DNA of 64,000 nucleotides from Pseudomonadota bacterium (GCA_023423065.1 JAFAGC010000060.1:1-64000); one strand, 5' to 3'; positions 23,469 to 32,123 are shown, counted from the first letter of the stretch. The notes: a model not told the origin generated them from the letters alone. Translations and numbers: made by a program.

Positions 23469-25877
23469 ATGAGCATGGTCGCCTTCATCGTCTCCCCCGC
23501 CTGGCGCCGGCTGCGAAGGATCGTGGCCGCGGCGCTCGTCGCGTGCGCGGCGGCAGGCGTGGCGTTCTGGGGGATGCTGCCGAAAACGCTGTTCGACCAG
23601 CCGCTGTCGTACGTGCTCGAGGCGCGCGACGGCACGATGCTCGGCGCACGCATCGCATCCGACGGCCAGTGGCGCTTCCCGGCGCGCGACACGGTGCCGG
23701 AGAAATTCCGGCGCGCGCTGATCGTGTTCGAGGACAAGCGCTTCGAGGACCACCTCGGCGTGGACGCACTCGCGGTGGCGCGGGCGATGAAGCTGAACCT
23801 GCGGCACGGGCGCGTCGTGAGCGGCGGCAGCACGATCACGATGCAGCTTGCCCGGCTCGCGCGGGCGGGGACCCACGGCGACGGGGGCCGCACGCTCGGC
23901 GCCAAGATCATGGAGTCCCTGCTCGCGCTGCGGCTCGAAACGGCTTACGACAAGGACGAGATCCTGAATTTCTACGCCGCGCACGCCCCGTTTGGCGGCA
24001 ACGTGGTGGGCCTGGAGGCCGCGGCGTGGCGTTACTTCGGACGCGACGCGGCGGCGCTGTCGTGGGCCGAAGCTGCGACTCTCGCCGTGCTGCCTAACAA
24101 CCCGTCGCTGGTCCATCTCAAACGCAATCGCGAGCGGCTCAGGACCAAGCGCGACTTCGTGCTGCGCAAGCTGCATGCGGCCGGCGATCTCTCTGCGCTC
24201 GATCTCGAGCTGGCGCTGAGCGAACCGCTCACCGCGGCGCCGCACGACCTGCCGGATCTCGCGCCGCACTTGCTCGAGACGCTGCGCGCGCAGTATCCCG
24301 ACCGGCACCGCCTCGTCACGACGCTCGATGCGCAACTGCAGGCCGAGGCGACGCACCTGGTCCAGGAACACACCGCCCATCTCGCTCGGCAGAATGTCAA
24401 CAACGCCGCCGCCTTGATCGTCGACAACACGACGTTCGAAGTGCTCGCGTATGTCGGCAACGGGCAGGTCTGTCCCCGTTTGCTAGGAAACGGGGAATGT
24501 CCCCATTTCGTTCCCCATTTCGTTGACATTGTCCGGCGGGCGCGCAGTACGGGGAGCATTCTCAAGCCGATGCTCTTTGCGGCGATGCTCGACGATGGAT
24601 CGCTCACGCCGCGCATGCTGCTGCCGGACGTGCCGACGCATTACGAGGGGTTCACGCCGGAGAACTTCGATCGCCAGTATCGCGGCGCGGTGCGTGCGGA
24701 CGAGGCGCTCGCGCACTCGCTCAATATTCCAGCCGTGCGCATGCTCAAGACCTACGGCATCGCGCGCTTCGCGGACGTGCTGCGCGACGCGGGCATGACC
24801 ACGCTCACGCGGCCCGCCGACGACTACGGTCTCACGCTCATCCTCGGCGGCGCGGAGGGTAATCTCTGGGACATCACCTCGATGTACGCGGGCCTCACGC
24901 ACATCGCGCGCGCGGGGCTTGCGGACCCGACGCCGCGTTTCCGCACGCTCACGGCATTGCGCGACGTGCCCTCTTCCGACCGCGGCCCCTCGGCGATCTC
25001 GACCGGCGCGGCCTGGCTCACACTCGATACCTTGTTGGAGGTGCCGCGTCCGGGCGAGGAGAGCCACTGGAAAAATTTCGCGACGAGCCGCGCCATCGCG
25101 TGGAAGACCGGCACGAGCTGGGGACTGCGCGACGGCTGGGCCGTCGGCACGACCCGCCGTCACACGATTGGCGTGTGGGTGGGCAACGCGACGGGTGAAG
25201 GCCGCCCGGGACTCACGGGCTCGACCATGGCCGCGCCGCTGTTGTTCGCGCTGTTCAACAACCTGCCGTCGACCCGCTGGCTCGACGTGCCGACCCATGC
25301 CCTCGAGCAGATGGATGTGTGCGCGAACGACGGCTATCTAGCCACGGGACAATGCAACCCGGATCGCATCTGGATGCCGAAGGAGAGCCACTTCGCGCTG
25401 CTCAGCCCTCACAACCTGCGCGTGCACCTCGATGCGAGGAATCAGCGAGTCGACGGCAGCTGCGAGTCCCCCTCTCGAATGATCCACGCCAACTGGTTCG
25501 TGCTCCCGCCGGCCGAGGAATATTGGTACCGCCGTGGTCATGCCGAATACCGGCCCCTGCCGGCATTGCGCGCGGATTGTCAGGGCCGGGGTAGAGGCAG
25601 CACGCCCGCGCTCGCGCTGATCTATCCAGACAAGAACGCCAGCGTACTGATCCCGGACGAACTGGACGGCACGCGCGGCAGAACCGTTTTCGAGGCCGTC
25701 CACCGACGCCGGGATGCCCGCATCTACTGGCATCTCGACGACCGATACCTTGGCGAAACGCACACTTTTCACCGGCAATCGTTGGACATGGACCCGGGCG
25801 AGCACATACTCACGCTCGTGGATGACGAGGGGGAACGCGTCGCACGGCGCTTCCAGGTACTCGCCACGCGCAACTGA
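23469..25877 (+). CDS. pbpC: Penicillin-binding protein 1C (peptidoglycan glycosyltransferase/transpeptidase)
   Basis: 802 residues. A signal-anchor segment (RRIVAAALVACAAAGVAFW) is followed by the glycosyltransferase domain (RALIVFEDKRFEDHLGVDALAVARA; GGSTITMQLARLAR; EILNFYAAHAPFGGNVVGLEAAAWRYFG). The transpeptidase domain has the SxxK nucleophile in RSTGSILKP, WKTGTSWG as the KTG motif, and the C-terminal biPBP domain is around LIYPDKNASVLIPDELDG. An insert between AYVGN and VDIV, GQVCPRLLGNGECPHFVPHF, is encoded by a repeat (24465-24507) that also occurs in intergenic DNA near 35 kb. It lies about 15-20 residues before the catalytic Ser. The frame stays open, so the protein is probably made, perhaps with a longer loop. 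Confidence 0.9.
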   Translation: MSMVAFIVSPAWRRLRRIVAAALVACAAAGVAFWGMLPKTLFDQPLSYVLEARDGTMLGARIASDGQWRFPARDTVPEKFRRALIVFEDKRFEDHLGVDALAVARAMKLNLRHGRVVSGGSTITMQLARLARAGTHGDGGRTLGAKIMESLLALRLETAYDKDEILNFYAAHAPFGGNVVGLEAAAWRYFGRDAAALSWAEAATLAVLPNNPSLVHLKRNRERLRTKRDFVLRKLHAAGDLSALDLELALSEPLTAAPHDLPDLAPHLLETLRAQYPDRHRLVTTLDAQLQAEATHLVQEHTAHLARQNVNNAAALIVDNTTFEVLAYVGNGQVCPRLLGNGECPHFVPHFVDIVRRARSTGSILKPMLFAAMLDDGSLTPRMLLPDVPTHYEGFTPENFDRQYRGAVRADEALAHSLNIPAVRMLKTYGIARFADVLRDAGMTTLTRPADDYGLTLILGGAEGNLWDITSMYAGLTHIARAGLADPTPRFRTLTALRDVPSSDRGPSAISTGAAWLTLDTLLEVPRPGEESHWKNFATSRAIAWKTGTSWGLRDGWAVGTTRRHTIGVWVGNATGEGRPGLTGSTMAAPLLFALFNNLPSTRWLDVPTHALEQMDVCANDGYLATGQCNPDRIWMPKESHFALLSPHNLRVHLDARNQRVDGSCESPSRMIHANWFVLPPAEEYWYRRGHAEYRPLPALRADCQGRGRGSTPALALIYPDKNASVLIPDELDGTRGRTVFEAVHRRRDARIYWHLDDRYLGETHTFHRQSLDMDPGEHILTLVDDEGERVARRFQVLATRN
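24465..24507 (+). repeat. REP-like repeat B1 inside pbpC
   Basis: The unit begins CAGGTCTGTCCCC, has an 8-bp hairpin CCCCGTTT-GCTAGG-AAACGGGG (24474-24495), and ends GAATGTCCCCATT. Units at 34745-34786 (inverted) and 35208-35250 match it closely. Its insertion into coding DNA is in frame. Similar units are typical of REP families mobilised by RAYT transposases, but no RAYT gene is seen here. Confidence 0.75.
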
Positions 25878-25895
25878 GCCACCACCGAGGCTGCC

Positions 25896-26750
25896 GTGTT
25901 TGATGGGTTCACGCTGAAGCACGTCGAGACCGACGAGGTCACCATTCGCCTGCGCATGGGCGGCTCCGGTCCGCCGCTGCTGTTGCTGCACGGCTTTCCG
26001 CAGACTCACGCGATGTGGTCGAAGGTGGCGCCCCGCCTGGCCGAGCACTACACGGTAGTTTGTCCGGACCTGCGCGGTTACGGCGGCAGCAGCAAGCCCG
26101 AGTCCTCCGCGAATCACGAAACGTATTCCAAGCGCGCGATGGCGCGCGACCAGCTCGAAGTCATGAAGCAGCTGGGCTTCGACAAGTTCCACGTCGCCGG
26201 ACACGACCGCGGCGGCCGCTGTGCCTATCGACTGGCGCTCGATTCGCCGGCCGCGGTCACCAAACTGGCCGTGCTCGACATCGTACCCACCGGCGACACC
26301 CTGCGCCGCGCGGACTGGAAGTTCGGCATGGGTTACTGGCACTGGTTCTTCCTCGCGCAACCGCATCCGCTGCCCGAGCGTGTACTCAGCGCCGATCCGG
26401 TCGCACTGCTATTCCGTCATGGACAGGCCTTCTCGGATCACGAGGCCTTCGAGGACTTCCTGCAGAACGCGCGCGATCCGGCGGCCATCCACGCCATGTG
26501 CGAGGACTATCGCGCGGCGGTGAGTGTCGATTTCCAGCAGGACCAGGCCGATCGCGGCACCCGCAAGATCGAATGCCCCACGCTGGTGTTGTGGGGCGCC
26601 AGGGGCGTCATCCCGAAGTGGTATGACCCCGTGGGCATCTGGAAGGAATGGGCGAACGACGTGCGCGGCGAAGACATCGATAGCGGTCACATGCTCGCCG
26701 AGGAAGCACCCGAGGCCACTTACCAGGCGCTGCGCAGGTTCTTCGCCTAG
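25896..26750 (+). CDS. Alpha/beta-hydrolase of haloacetate dehalogenase type
   Basis: 284 residues, GTG start. Oxyanion region LLLLHGFPQTHAMW, strand LRGYGGSSKP, nucleophile Asp in GHDRGGR (about residue 104), acid later, and His in SGHMLAEEAPE. The Asp nucleophile and the GYWHWFF segment match fluoroacetate/haloacetate dehalogenases, which release halide from short acids; the same fold also includes epoxide hydrolases, so the substrate is tentative. The last four bases (CTAG) are shared with the convergent gene's stop. It is 18 bases after pbpC. Confidence 0.75.
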   Translation: MFDGFTLKHVETDEVTIRLRMGGSGPPLLLLHGFPQTHAMWSKVAPRLAEHYTVVCPDLRGYGGSSKPESSANHETYSKRAMARDQLEVMKQLGFDKFHVAGHDRGGRCAYRLALDSPAAVTKLAVLDIVPTGDTLRRADWKFGMGYWHWFFLAQPHPLPERVLSADPVALLFRHGQAFSDHEAFEDFLQNARDPAAIHAMCEDYRAAVSVDFQQDQADRGTRKIECPTLVLWGARGVIPKWYDPVGIWKEWANDVRGEDIDSGHMLAEEAPEATYQALRRFFA

Positions 26751-27127
26751 TGCCGTGAAGTCCGGCCGCGCGTGGACGGCTCCACGCGTGGCGACTCGAG
26801 TCGCCTGAATCGCTTCCCGACGCCCAACCCCTTGGCGCGCTGCTTTCCCGCGGATTCGGCCGCCAGGAGACTGTGCGCTTCGGCGCGTGTTCGAGGTCCC
26901 GCGCGCCGCGCCGCCTTTTCGACGTCATTGTTCTCCAGGTATTTCCGCGTGCGATCGCGATACCGACGCGCGGCTTCGTAATCGCCTTCACCCTGGACCC
27001 GCGAGCCGGACCTGGCCGTCTTCGCCCCGGACGTCGACCGGGACGCCGTTTTCATCCCGGCCTTCGCTTTCGATTTCGCTTTCGCTTTCGATTTCGCTTT
27101 CGCTTTCGCTTTCGCACGCTGTTTCAT
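26747..27127 (-). CDS. Lys/Ala-repeat protein (histone H1-like N-terminus)
   Basis: About 126 residues. The N-terminal KAKAKAKSKAKAKSKAKAG track is encoded by nine TTCGCT-type hexamers and is followed by a basic linker and then a helical part (GEGDYEAARRYRDRTRKYLENNDVEKAARRAGPRTRAEAH). The last 40 residues are Arg/Gly rich. The track resembles the C-terminal tails of eukaryotic H1 and of bacterial H1-like proteins, so DNA binding is plausible. GGAGGT lies seven bases before the ATG at 27127, which decides the start over one at 27193. Hexamers keep the frame when units are gained or lost. Confidence 0.7.
   Translation of the reverse strand: MKQRAKAKAKAKSKAKAKSKAKAGMKTASRSTSGAKTARSGSRVQGEGDYEAARRYRDRTRKYLENNDVEKAARRAGPRTRAEAHSLLAAESAGKQRAKGLGVGKRFRRLESPRVEPSTRGRTSRH
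27063..27116 (-). repeat. Nine-unit hexanucleotide repeat in the Lys/Ala-repeat gene
   Basis: Units of six (TTCGCT with two TTCGAT and one TTCGCA) run without interruption, each encoding Lys-Ala or Lys-Ser. Slippage would change protein length by two residues per unit without shifting the frame. Confidence 0.85.
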
Positions 27128-27257
27128 CGCCGCACCTCCGTGTCGCGACGATTTGAACCGAAAAAGACCCACGAAATCGTGCGCTGCGGCCAAGTCCTAC
27201 GCGACTTTCAGTCCCGGCGAAACTTCGCGGACCCGATTGCTGCGGCACACTGAGCCC

Positions 27258-27464
27258 ATGCCACTGATGCGACCCATGAGACTCGAAGACGGCCGGCGCA
27301 CGTTCCGCGAGCTGTCCGCGGCCGGCATTTCCGCGGCCGAGTTCGACCAGTTCAAGCTGGATCGGCTGCTGGAGCTGCGCGCGGTGATCGATTCCCTGCG
27401 CCACGACCACTATTCGTCGTCGCTCGACGACAGGCCCGAACGCGGTCCCGAGCACATTCTCTAG
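27258..27464 (+). CDS. Small hypothetical protein (68 aa)
   Basis: MPLMRPMRLEDGRRTFRELSAAGISAAEFDQFKLDRLLELRAVIDSLRHDHYSSSLDDRPERGPEHIL. It is charged, probably helical, with an alternative in-frame ATG at 27267. It is divergent from the Lys/Ala-repeat gene. No family recognised. Confidence 0.5.
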   Translation: MPLMRPMRLEDGRRTFRELSAAGISAAEFDQFKLDRLLELRAVIDSLRHDHYSSSLDDRPERGPEHIL

Positions 27465-27549
27465 TTCGGCTCGTTTCGTCCGCCGGTTTGCTTCACAATA
27501 CGCGTCCCTCGCGTATCGAAAGGCTGCCTGTCCGGGTCATACGCATCAT

Positions 27550-27948
27550 ATGAACGCCCCACCCCTGCGAGTCCTCATCGCCGAAGACAACGATGATCTG
27601 CGTGACCTCCTGGTCACTCTCGTATCCGCGGAGCCCGACCTGCGTTGCGTGGGAACCGCGAACGACGTCGACACCGTCATCGCGAGCACCACCGAACAGA
27701 AGGCCGACGTGCTGGTGCTCGATCTCGAACTACAGGGCCGCTCGAGCATCGATGTCCTCAAGACCGTGCGCGGCAACGGCAGCAAGATAACCATCGTGGT
27801 GTTCTCGGGGCATGCGCACCCGGAGATGATCCGCCACACGCTCGCGGCGGGCGCCGACGCGTACGTCCCGAAAAGCGGCGACTTCGAACTACTGCTCGAC
27901 GCGATCCGGGACAAGCGCGCGACCACGGGCGGCACAGCCCACCCGTGA
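27550..27948 (+). CDS. Stand-alone response regulator receiver
   Basis: 132 residues, a single CheY-like REC domain: acidic pocket in LIAEDNDDLRDLL, phosphoacceptor Asp in VLVLDLELQGRSS, Lys in AYVPKSGDF. There is no output domain, so it likely acts as a phosphate shuttle or binds a partner protein. No cognate kinase is next to it; candidates lie at 30.8-31.5 and 36.6-43.3 kb. Confidence 0.85.
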   Translation: MNAPPLRVLIAEDNDDLRDLLVTLVSAEPDLRCVGTANDVDTVIASTTEQKADVLVLDLELQGRSSIDVLKTVRGNGSKITIVVFSGHAHPEMIRHTLAAGADAYVPKSGDFELLLDAIRDKRATTGGTAHP

Positions 27949-27987
27949 TCGCACGCCGCGCCCCGCCATGGGCGCGTCACTATCGGG

Positions 27988-28566
27988 TCAGAAGCGCCAC
28001 GCGCCGGTCAGCCAGATCGCGTCGGTGTCGTCCAGGCCCTGCAGGTCGAACCGCTCGTATTCCAGCCGCACGTTGATGTGGTCGAGCAGGTCGAGACCGA
28101 CTCCCGCGCCGTAGACGAAGTCCTCGGACTCCTCGTCGAATTCGACCCGCCCGCCGGCGACCGTTTCAGTGCCGAGGTTGGCGTCGTAGAAGTAATACCC
28201 CAGTCGGCCGTAGACCTCGAACAGCCCGAGCGGAATCGTCGCGACCACATATGGCGCGAACCCATCCACCGATGCGTCCAGATTGAAACCCGGCACCACT
28301 TCGCCCGACGGTTCACCCAGGTTGATGTACGCGACTTCGAACGCGACGATTTCGTTGAAGCGCCAGCCACCGAACACCTTGTACGCCGTATCGTTCTCGT
28401 CCCAGTCGTCGACCGCCGGTCCCACCGCCTGGACGTCGTCGATCTGCGCGTTGAATCGCCCCACACCGGCGCCGGCATAGAAACCTTCCGGATTGTCCGC
28501 GTACGCCGCCGGAGCGAGCGCGGCCAGGGCGAATGTCGCGAGCAACATTGCGAGCTTGCATTTCAT
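27988..28566 (-). CDS. Outer-membrane beta-barrel protein (OmpW/porin-like family)
   Basis: 192 residues. Signal peptide MKCKLAMLLATFALAALAPAAYA, then DNPEGFYAGAGVGRFNAQ and alternating amphipathic strands (KVFGGWRFNEIVAFEVAYINLGEPSGEVV; VYGRLGYYFYDANLGTE; FVYGAGVGLDLLDHINVRLEYERFD), ending in a C-terminal aromatic strand (AIWLTGAWRF) typical of barrels recognised for assembly. Small 8-strand family, like OmpA-N or OmpW-type. Function unknown. The ATG at 28566 is followed at once by the signal, so longer starts are rejected. Confidence 0.8.
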   Translation of the reverse strand: MKCKLAMLLATFALAALAPAAYADNPEGFYAGAGVGRFNAQIDDVQAVGPAVDDWDENDTAYKVFGGWRFNEIVAFEVAYINLGEPSGEVVPGFNLDASVDGFAPYVVATIPLGLFEVYGRLGYYFYDANLGTETVAGGRVEFDEESEDFVYGAGVGLDLLDHINVRLEYERFDLQGLDDTDAIWLTGAWRF

Positions 28567-28854
28567 GAGTTGGTCCTCGAGCCTGTTGTGACGCGCGCAA
28601 ACTACTGCGCCCGTCGCGGCGCAACACCCGGGAAGCGCCACGCCTCGCTGTGGGGAGCGTCCGTCGGCGCGATTCCGCGCGATTGTCCGTCGGCAGCGAT
28701 CGAAGACGCGGCGCGCGCGCAACGTCGGCCGGCCACGACGACGGAGCAATCTGACCGGCGGCGAAGAAGTACGGCGACTCGCCGCGCCGCGCGACGGGCG
28801 CATCCTTTCCCGCAAAACCCCCAAGGAATCCTGAACGCCATCGAGGAGACGACC
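28567..28854. other. Intergenic control region between barrel and SOD genes
   Basis: A gap of 288 bases between divergent genes; it must hold both promoters. A GAGGAGAC site lies just before the SOD GTG. No coding signal is supported here. Confidence 0.5.
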
Positions 28855-29526
28855 GTGGCAACCGATGTCTCTCAACAGACCTTCCCCTTCTCGCTACCCG
28901 AGCTGCCGTACCCCTACGAGGCGCTCGAGCCGTACATCGACGCGCAGACCATGCGCGTGCATCACGACAAGCATCACCAGGCCTACGTCGACAAGCTCAA
29001 CGAGGCGATCGAGCCGGAACGCACGCTGCATGCGCGCCCGCTGATCACGCTGCTGCGCGACGTGGCCAAACTACCCGCGGCGGTCCAGACGCCGGTGCGG
29101 AACAACGGCGGCGGACATCTCAATCACGACATCTTCTGGAACTGCCTCGCGCCCGCGGCCGGACAAAGCCCCGGCGGCGCGCTCGGCGATGCGCTCCAGC
29201 GCCGCTTCGGCTCCTTCGACAATTTCCGCAAGCGGTTTTCCGAGACCGCGGCGAAACAGTTCTCGAACGGCTGGACCGCGCTGTCCTTCGAACATGTGAC
29301 GCGCCAGCTCGACATCGTGTCGCTCAAGGATCACGAGGTGCTCAAGCCGGGCGAGCGCACCTGCGTCCTGATCCTCGACGTCTGGGAGCACGCCTATTAC
29401 CTCAAGTATCAGAACCGACGCCCCGAATTCATCGAGGCGTTCTGGAACGTCGTGAATTGGGCGCACGCGCAGGACCTCTACGACCACGCCAGCGCCGCGC
29501 CGACCCGGTCGCGCGCTGTCGGCTGA
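28855..29526 (+). CDS. Superoxide dismutase, Fe/Mn family
   Basis: 223 residues, GTG start preceded by GAGGAGAC. The HHDKHHQAYV block (from His36), the GGHLNHDIFWNCL block and the C-terminal DVWEHAYYLKYQNRRPEFIEAFWNVVNW provide the four metal ligands (three His, one Asp). It converts superoxide to peroxide. Whether it holds iron or manganese is not clear from these residues. The N-terminal 17 residues have no clear signal peptide, so it is cytoplasmic. Confidence 0.9.
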   Translation: MATDVSQQTFPFSLPELPYPYEALEPYIDAQTMRVHHDKHHQAYVDKLNEAIEPERTLHARPLITLLRDVAKLPAAVQTPVRNNGGGHLNHDIFWNCLAPAAGQSPGGALGDALQRRFGSFDNFRKRFSETAAKQFSNGWTALSFEHVTRQLDIVSLKDHEVLKPGERTCVLILDVWEHAYYLKYQNRRPEFIEAFWNVVNWAHAQDLYDHASAAPTRSRAVG

Positions 29527-29611
29527 GCCCGAGGGGTGTAGGATTGCGCTGACGCCGGTACCGCCGGAACACCGGACAGGTGCGGGTTCCGACAAATGTA
29601 TTCTTCGGCCC

Positions 29612-30292
29612 ATGCACGAGAGAACACAACAGGTTGTGGAGACATCCCGGCCCATGAATCGCACCAGAGTCATGATCGTGGATGACCACCAGGTCGTCCG
29701 TGCCGGCCTACGAACGATGATCAACGGGCAACCGGACCTGGCCGTGGTGGCCGAAGCAGGTTCGGGCCGTGAAGCGATGGAGCAGCTCCGTCAGCACACG
29801 ATCGAAGTGTTGCTGCTGGATCTATCGCTTCCCGACGTGTCCGGCCTCGACGTGCTCAAACACGCCAAGGCGCACTACGAATCGGTGGGAGTGCTCATCC
29901 TGAGCGCATTCCCCGAAGCGCAGTACGGCCTGAACGTGTTGCGCGGCGGCGCGAGCGGCTTCGTCGGCAAGGGCACGGAAGAATCCGAGCTGTTCCGCGC
30001 GATCCGCACCGTGGCGCGCGGCGGCCGTTACGTGGGTCCCGATCTCGCGGACCTGCTCGTGGCGGGCGTGCGCGGCGATCCGAACGCGCCGCTTCACAGC
30101 ATCCTCTCCGAACGCGAGTTCCAGATCTTCTGCAAGCTCGCGCAAGGCGAATCGGTGTCGGAGATCGCGAGTCGTCTTTTCCTGAGCGTGAAGACGGTCA
30201 GCACCTACCGAAGCCGCATCCTCGAGAAGATGTCCATGAAGAGTAACGCCGACATCACCACCTATGCGCTGCGAAATAACCTCGTTCAATAG
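29612..30292 (+). CDS. NarL/FixJ-type response regulator
   Basis: 226 residues. REC domain (VMIVDDHQVVRAGLRTMI; phosphoacceptor in LLLDLSLPDVSG; Lys in FVGKGTEES), then LuxR-type helix-turn-helix (LSEREFQIFCKLAQGESVSEIASRLFLSVKTVSTYRSRILEKMSMKSNADIT). It activates genes when phosphorylated. ATG at 29612 or at 29654 (which begins MNRTRVMIVDD) are both possible. The kinase that overlaps the next receiver gene is a plausible partner. Confidence 0.9.
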   Translation: MHERTQQVVETSRPMNRTRVMIVDDHQVVRAGLRTMINGQPDLAVVAEAGSGREAMEQLRQHTIEVLLLDLSLPDVSGLDVLKHAKAHYESVGVLILSAFPEAQYGLNVLRGGASGFVGKGTEESELFRAIRTVARGGRYVGPDLADLLVAGVRGDPNAPLHSILSEREFQIFCKLAQGESVSEIASRLFLSVKTVSTYRSRILEKMSMKSNADITTYALRNNLVQ

Positions 30293-30314
30293 TTTGTTCG
30301 ACTGAACGGACGAC

Positions 30315-30815
30315 ATGGACGGGCTGATGCAGCACGAGCAGCAAACGGGCCAGGCGACGACGTTTTCCGTACCCCGCCCGGCACCGGGCAACGTACCGCG
30401 CAAGAATGGAGTGCCGGGCACTCCGCTGCGGATCTTCCTCGTGGAGGATTCGCCGTTGCTGCGCGGGCGGCTCGAAAACATGCTCTCGCAGCATGCGGCC
30501 TTCAAGGTGACGGGGCTCGCGGCCGCCGAATCCGAGGCGGTCGAAAAACTCGATACGATCCCCTACGACGTGATCGTGGTCGACGTGGAGCTGCGGCCCG
30601 GCAGTGGCATCGGCGTCATCCGCCAGGCACGCGCGAAGAACAAGGACGCGGGGAAGGACGGTGGCCACGTGTGGATCATCGTGCTCACCAACTACGACCT
30701 GCCGACGGTGCGCGAGCGCTGCATGCAGGCCGGCGCCGATCACTTCCTCGACAAGATGCGCGAGATCGATCAGCTCATTCCGATCCTGCTGGGGATCGCG
30801 GGGCGAAAGCCCTGA
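30315..30815 (+). CDS. Receiver-domain protein
   Basis: 166 residues. After a Gln/Pro-rich leader, RIFLVEDSPLLRGRL, VIVVDVELRPGSG (Asp) and HFLDKMREIDQLIP (Lys) mark a REC domain, without an output domain. It begins 23 bases after the NarL-type regulator. The 3' end runs 41 bases into the convergent histidine kinase gene. The Pro-rich leader is unlike most receivers. Confidence 0.8.
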   Translation: MDGLMQHEQQTGQATTFSVPRPAPGNVPRKNGVPGTPLRIFLVEDSPLLRGRLENMLSQHAAFKVTGLAAAESEAVEKLDTIPYDVIVVDVELRPGSGIGVIRQARAKNKDAGKDGGHVWIIVLTNYDLPTVRERCMQAGADHFLDKMREIDQLIPILLGIAGRKP

Positions 30816-31509
30816 CCCGGGTGCCCTGCCCGGGCGCGATCTCGATCTCCAACGTTCCCCCGATGCCCTGCATGCGCTGGCGCATGCCCAGCGTCGTACG
30901 CGCCGTGCTCGAATGCGTGGTGTCGCCGTCGTCGCCGATCTCGATCAGGTAGCCACCGTCTTGCGCCTCGAGCACGAGTTCCACGTGTTTGGCGCTGCCG
31001 CGCGCGAACACGTTGTTGAGCGAGTCCTGCGCAACACGGAACAACACGAGCTGCTCCTCGGGCGAAAGCTCGAGCGGCTGCTCGGGCAACGTGCCGACGT
31101 ATTCGATTCCCGCGCGGCTGCACTGCTCCTCGAAATAGCTGCGCAGCGCCACCGCGAGTCCGAAGTGATCGAGCAGCGACGGCCGCAGGTTCTCGACGAC
31201 GCGCCGCTTGAGCACCATCGCCTGGTTGAGCATCTGCACCACCGACTGGAATTTCTCGTGACTCTCCGCGTCGAGATCCTTCCCGATACGCGCGTTGAGC
31301 CACGCCATGTCCATCTTCGCCGCGGTGATCATGCCGCCGAGCTCGTCGTGCAGCAGCTTGGCGAGCGCGGAGCGCTCCGCTTCCACCGACATCTGGAGAT
31401 GTGCCGATAACGACGAAAGTTCTTCGGTTCGCGCCGCGACTTCCGATTCGAGATCACGCGTGCGCGCCGTAGTCGCCGGGCGCTCGCCCGACTTCTTCGC
31501 GACTGCCAT
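30775..31509 (-). CDS. Histidine kinase, NarX/HisKA_3 type, cytoplasmic
   Basis: About 244 residues. A coiled-coil-like start (RDLESEVAARTEELSSLSAHLQMSVEAERSALAKLLHDELGG) has the His of the HisKA_3 dimerisation domain, followed by RRVVENLRPSLLDHFGL and an HATPase_c domain (LVLFRVAQDSLNNVF; LIEIGDDGDTTH; LGMRQRMQGIGGTLEIEIAPGQGTRVRAFAP). There is no membrane segment. ATG at 31509 is preferred; a TTG at 31557 would overlap the ferritin-like stop and its ribosome site is too close. Its stop lies 41 bases inside the convergent receiver gene. It should phosphorylate a NarL-like regulator. Confidence 0.85.
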   Translation of the reverse strand: MAVAKKSGERPATTARTRDLESEVAARTEELSSLSAHLQMSVEAERSALAKLLHDELGGMITAAKMDMAWLNARIGKDLDAESHEKFQSVVQMLNQAMVLKRRVVENLRPSLLDHFGLAVALRSYFEEQCSRAGIEYVGTLPEQPLELSPEEQLVLFRVAQDSLNNVFARGSAKHVELVLEAQDGGYLIEIGDDGDTTHSSTARTTLGMRQRMQGIGGTLEIEIAPGQGTRVRAFAPRSPAGSE

Positions 31510-31553
31510 CAAAACCCCCGCAAGCCCCTCATCGAGAGCTGCAAATCGATCGA

Positions 31554-32123
31554 TCAATCCTTGGGCAGATCCTCGAGCAGATCAACGAGGTCTTCGGCGT
31601 GTTCCTCTTCCTGCGCGAGAATCGACTCCATCAAGCGCCGTGAGGTCGGATCCTTCGTGCCGATGAAATTCACCATCTCACGATAACTCTCGATCGCGAT
31701 GCGCTCGGCGATCAGGTCCGCCTCGAGCATCTCCCTCAACGACGTCGCCTCATCGTACTCCGAATGCGAGCGCGACAGCAGTGTCGCAGGGTTCAGATCA
31801 GGATCTTCCCCTAGCTGAACGATGCGCTCCGCGATCTGGTCCGCATGGACCTGCTCCTCGTTGGCATGTTCGAGGAATTCGGCTGACACGAATTTCGCCC
31901 GGATTCCATGCGTCGCGTAGTAGTGCCGCTTGTAGCGCAATACGCACACGATCTCCGTGGCGAGCGCGGTGTTGAGCAATTCCACGATCGCCTTGCGATC
32001 CGCCTCGGGGAAACTCGGCGTCACGGCGCCTTTCATGATCTGCTCGCGCGCGCGATTGCGCAGCGCGTTGAGATCGGAAATGTACGCGAAGTTGCCGGAG
32101 CCGGCTTTCAGATTTCCATTCAT
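31554..32123 (-). CDS. Ferritin-like domain protein (bacterioferritin/rubrerythrin-like)
   Basis: 189 residues. Four-helix bundle with metal-binding E-x-x-H pairs: ALATEIVCVLRYKRHYYATHGI, FLEHANEEQVHADQIAERI, DLIAERIAIESYREMVNFI, and LAQEEEHAEDLVDLLEDL. It probably stores or detoxifies iron/peroxide. ATG at 32123 overlaps the preceding yqjK-like gene by four bases. It sits in an operon of membrane and stress genes with the downstream kinase. Confidence 0.85.
   Translation of the reverse strand: MNGNLKAGSGNFAYISDLNALRNRAREQIMKGAVTPSFPEADRKAIVELLNTALATEIVCVLRYKRHYYATHGIRAKFVSAEFLEHANEEQVHADQIAERIVQLGEDPDLNPATLLSRSHSEYDEATSLREMLEADLIAERIAIESYREMVNFIGTKDPTSRRLMESILAQEEEHAEDLVDLLEDLPKD

Noticed and set aside
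17739..25877. Rare CTA/TTA leucine codons in fixed contexts (such as TAT-CTA, GAA-CTA)
   Set aside because: Seen repeatedly in this genome, but CTG occurs in the same contexts, so a codon-pair count would be needed before claiming a pattern.
27063..27116. Short repeat array as CRISPR
   Set aside because: Contiguous hexamers in coding sequence, no spacers.
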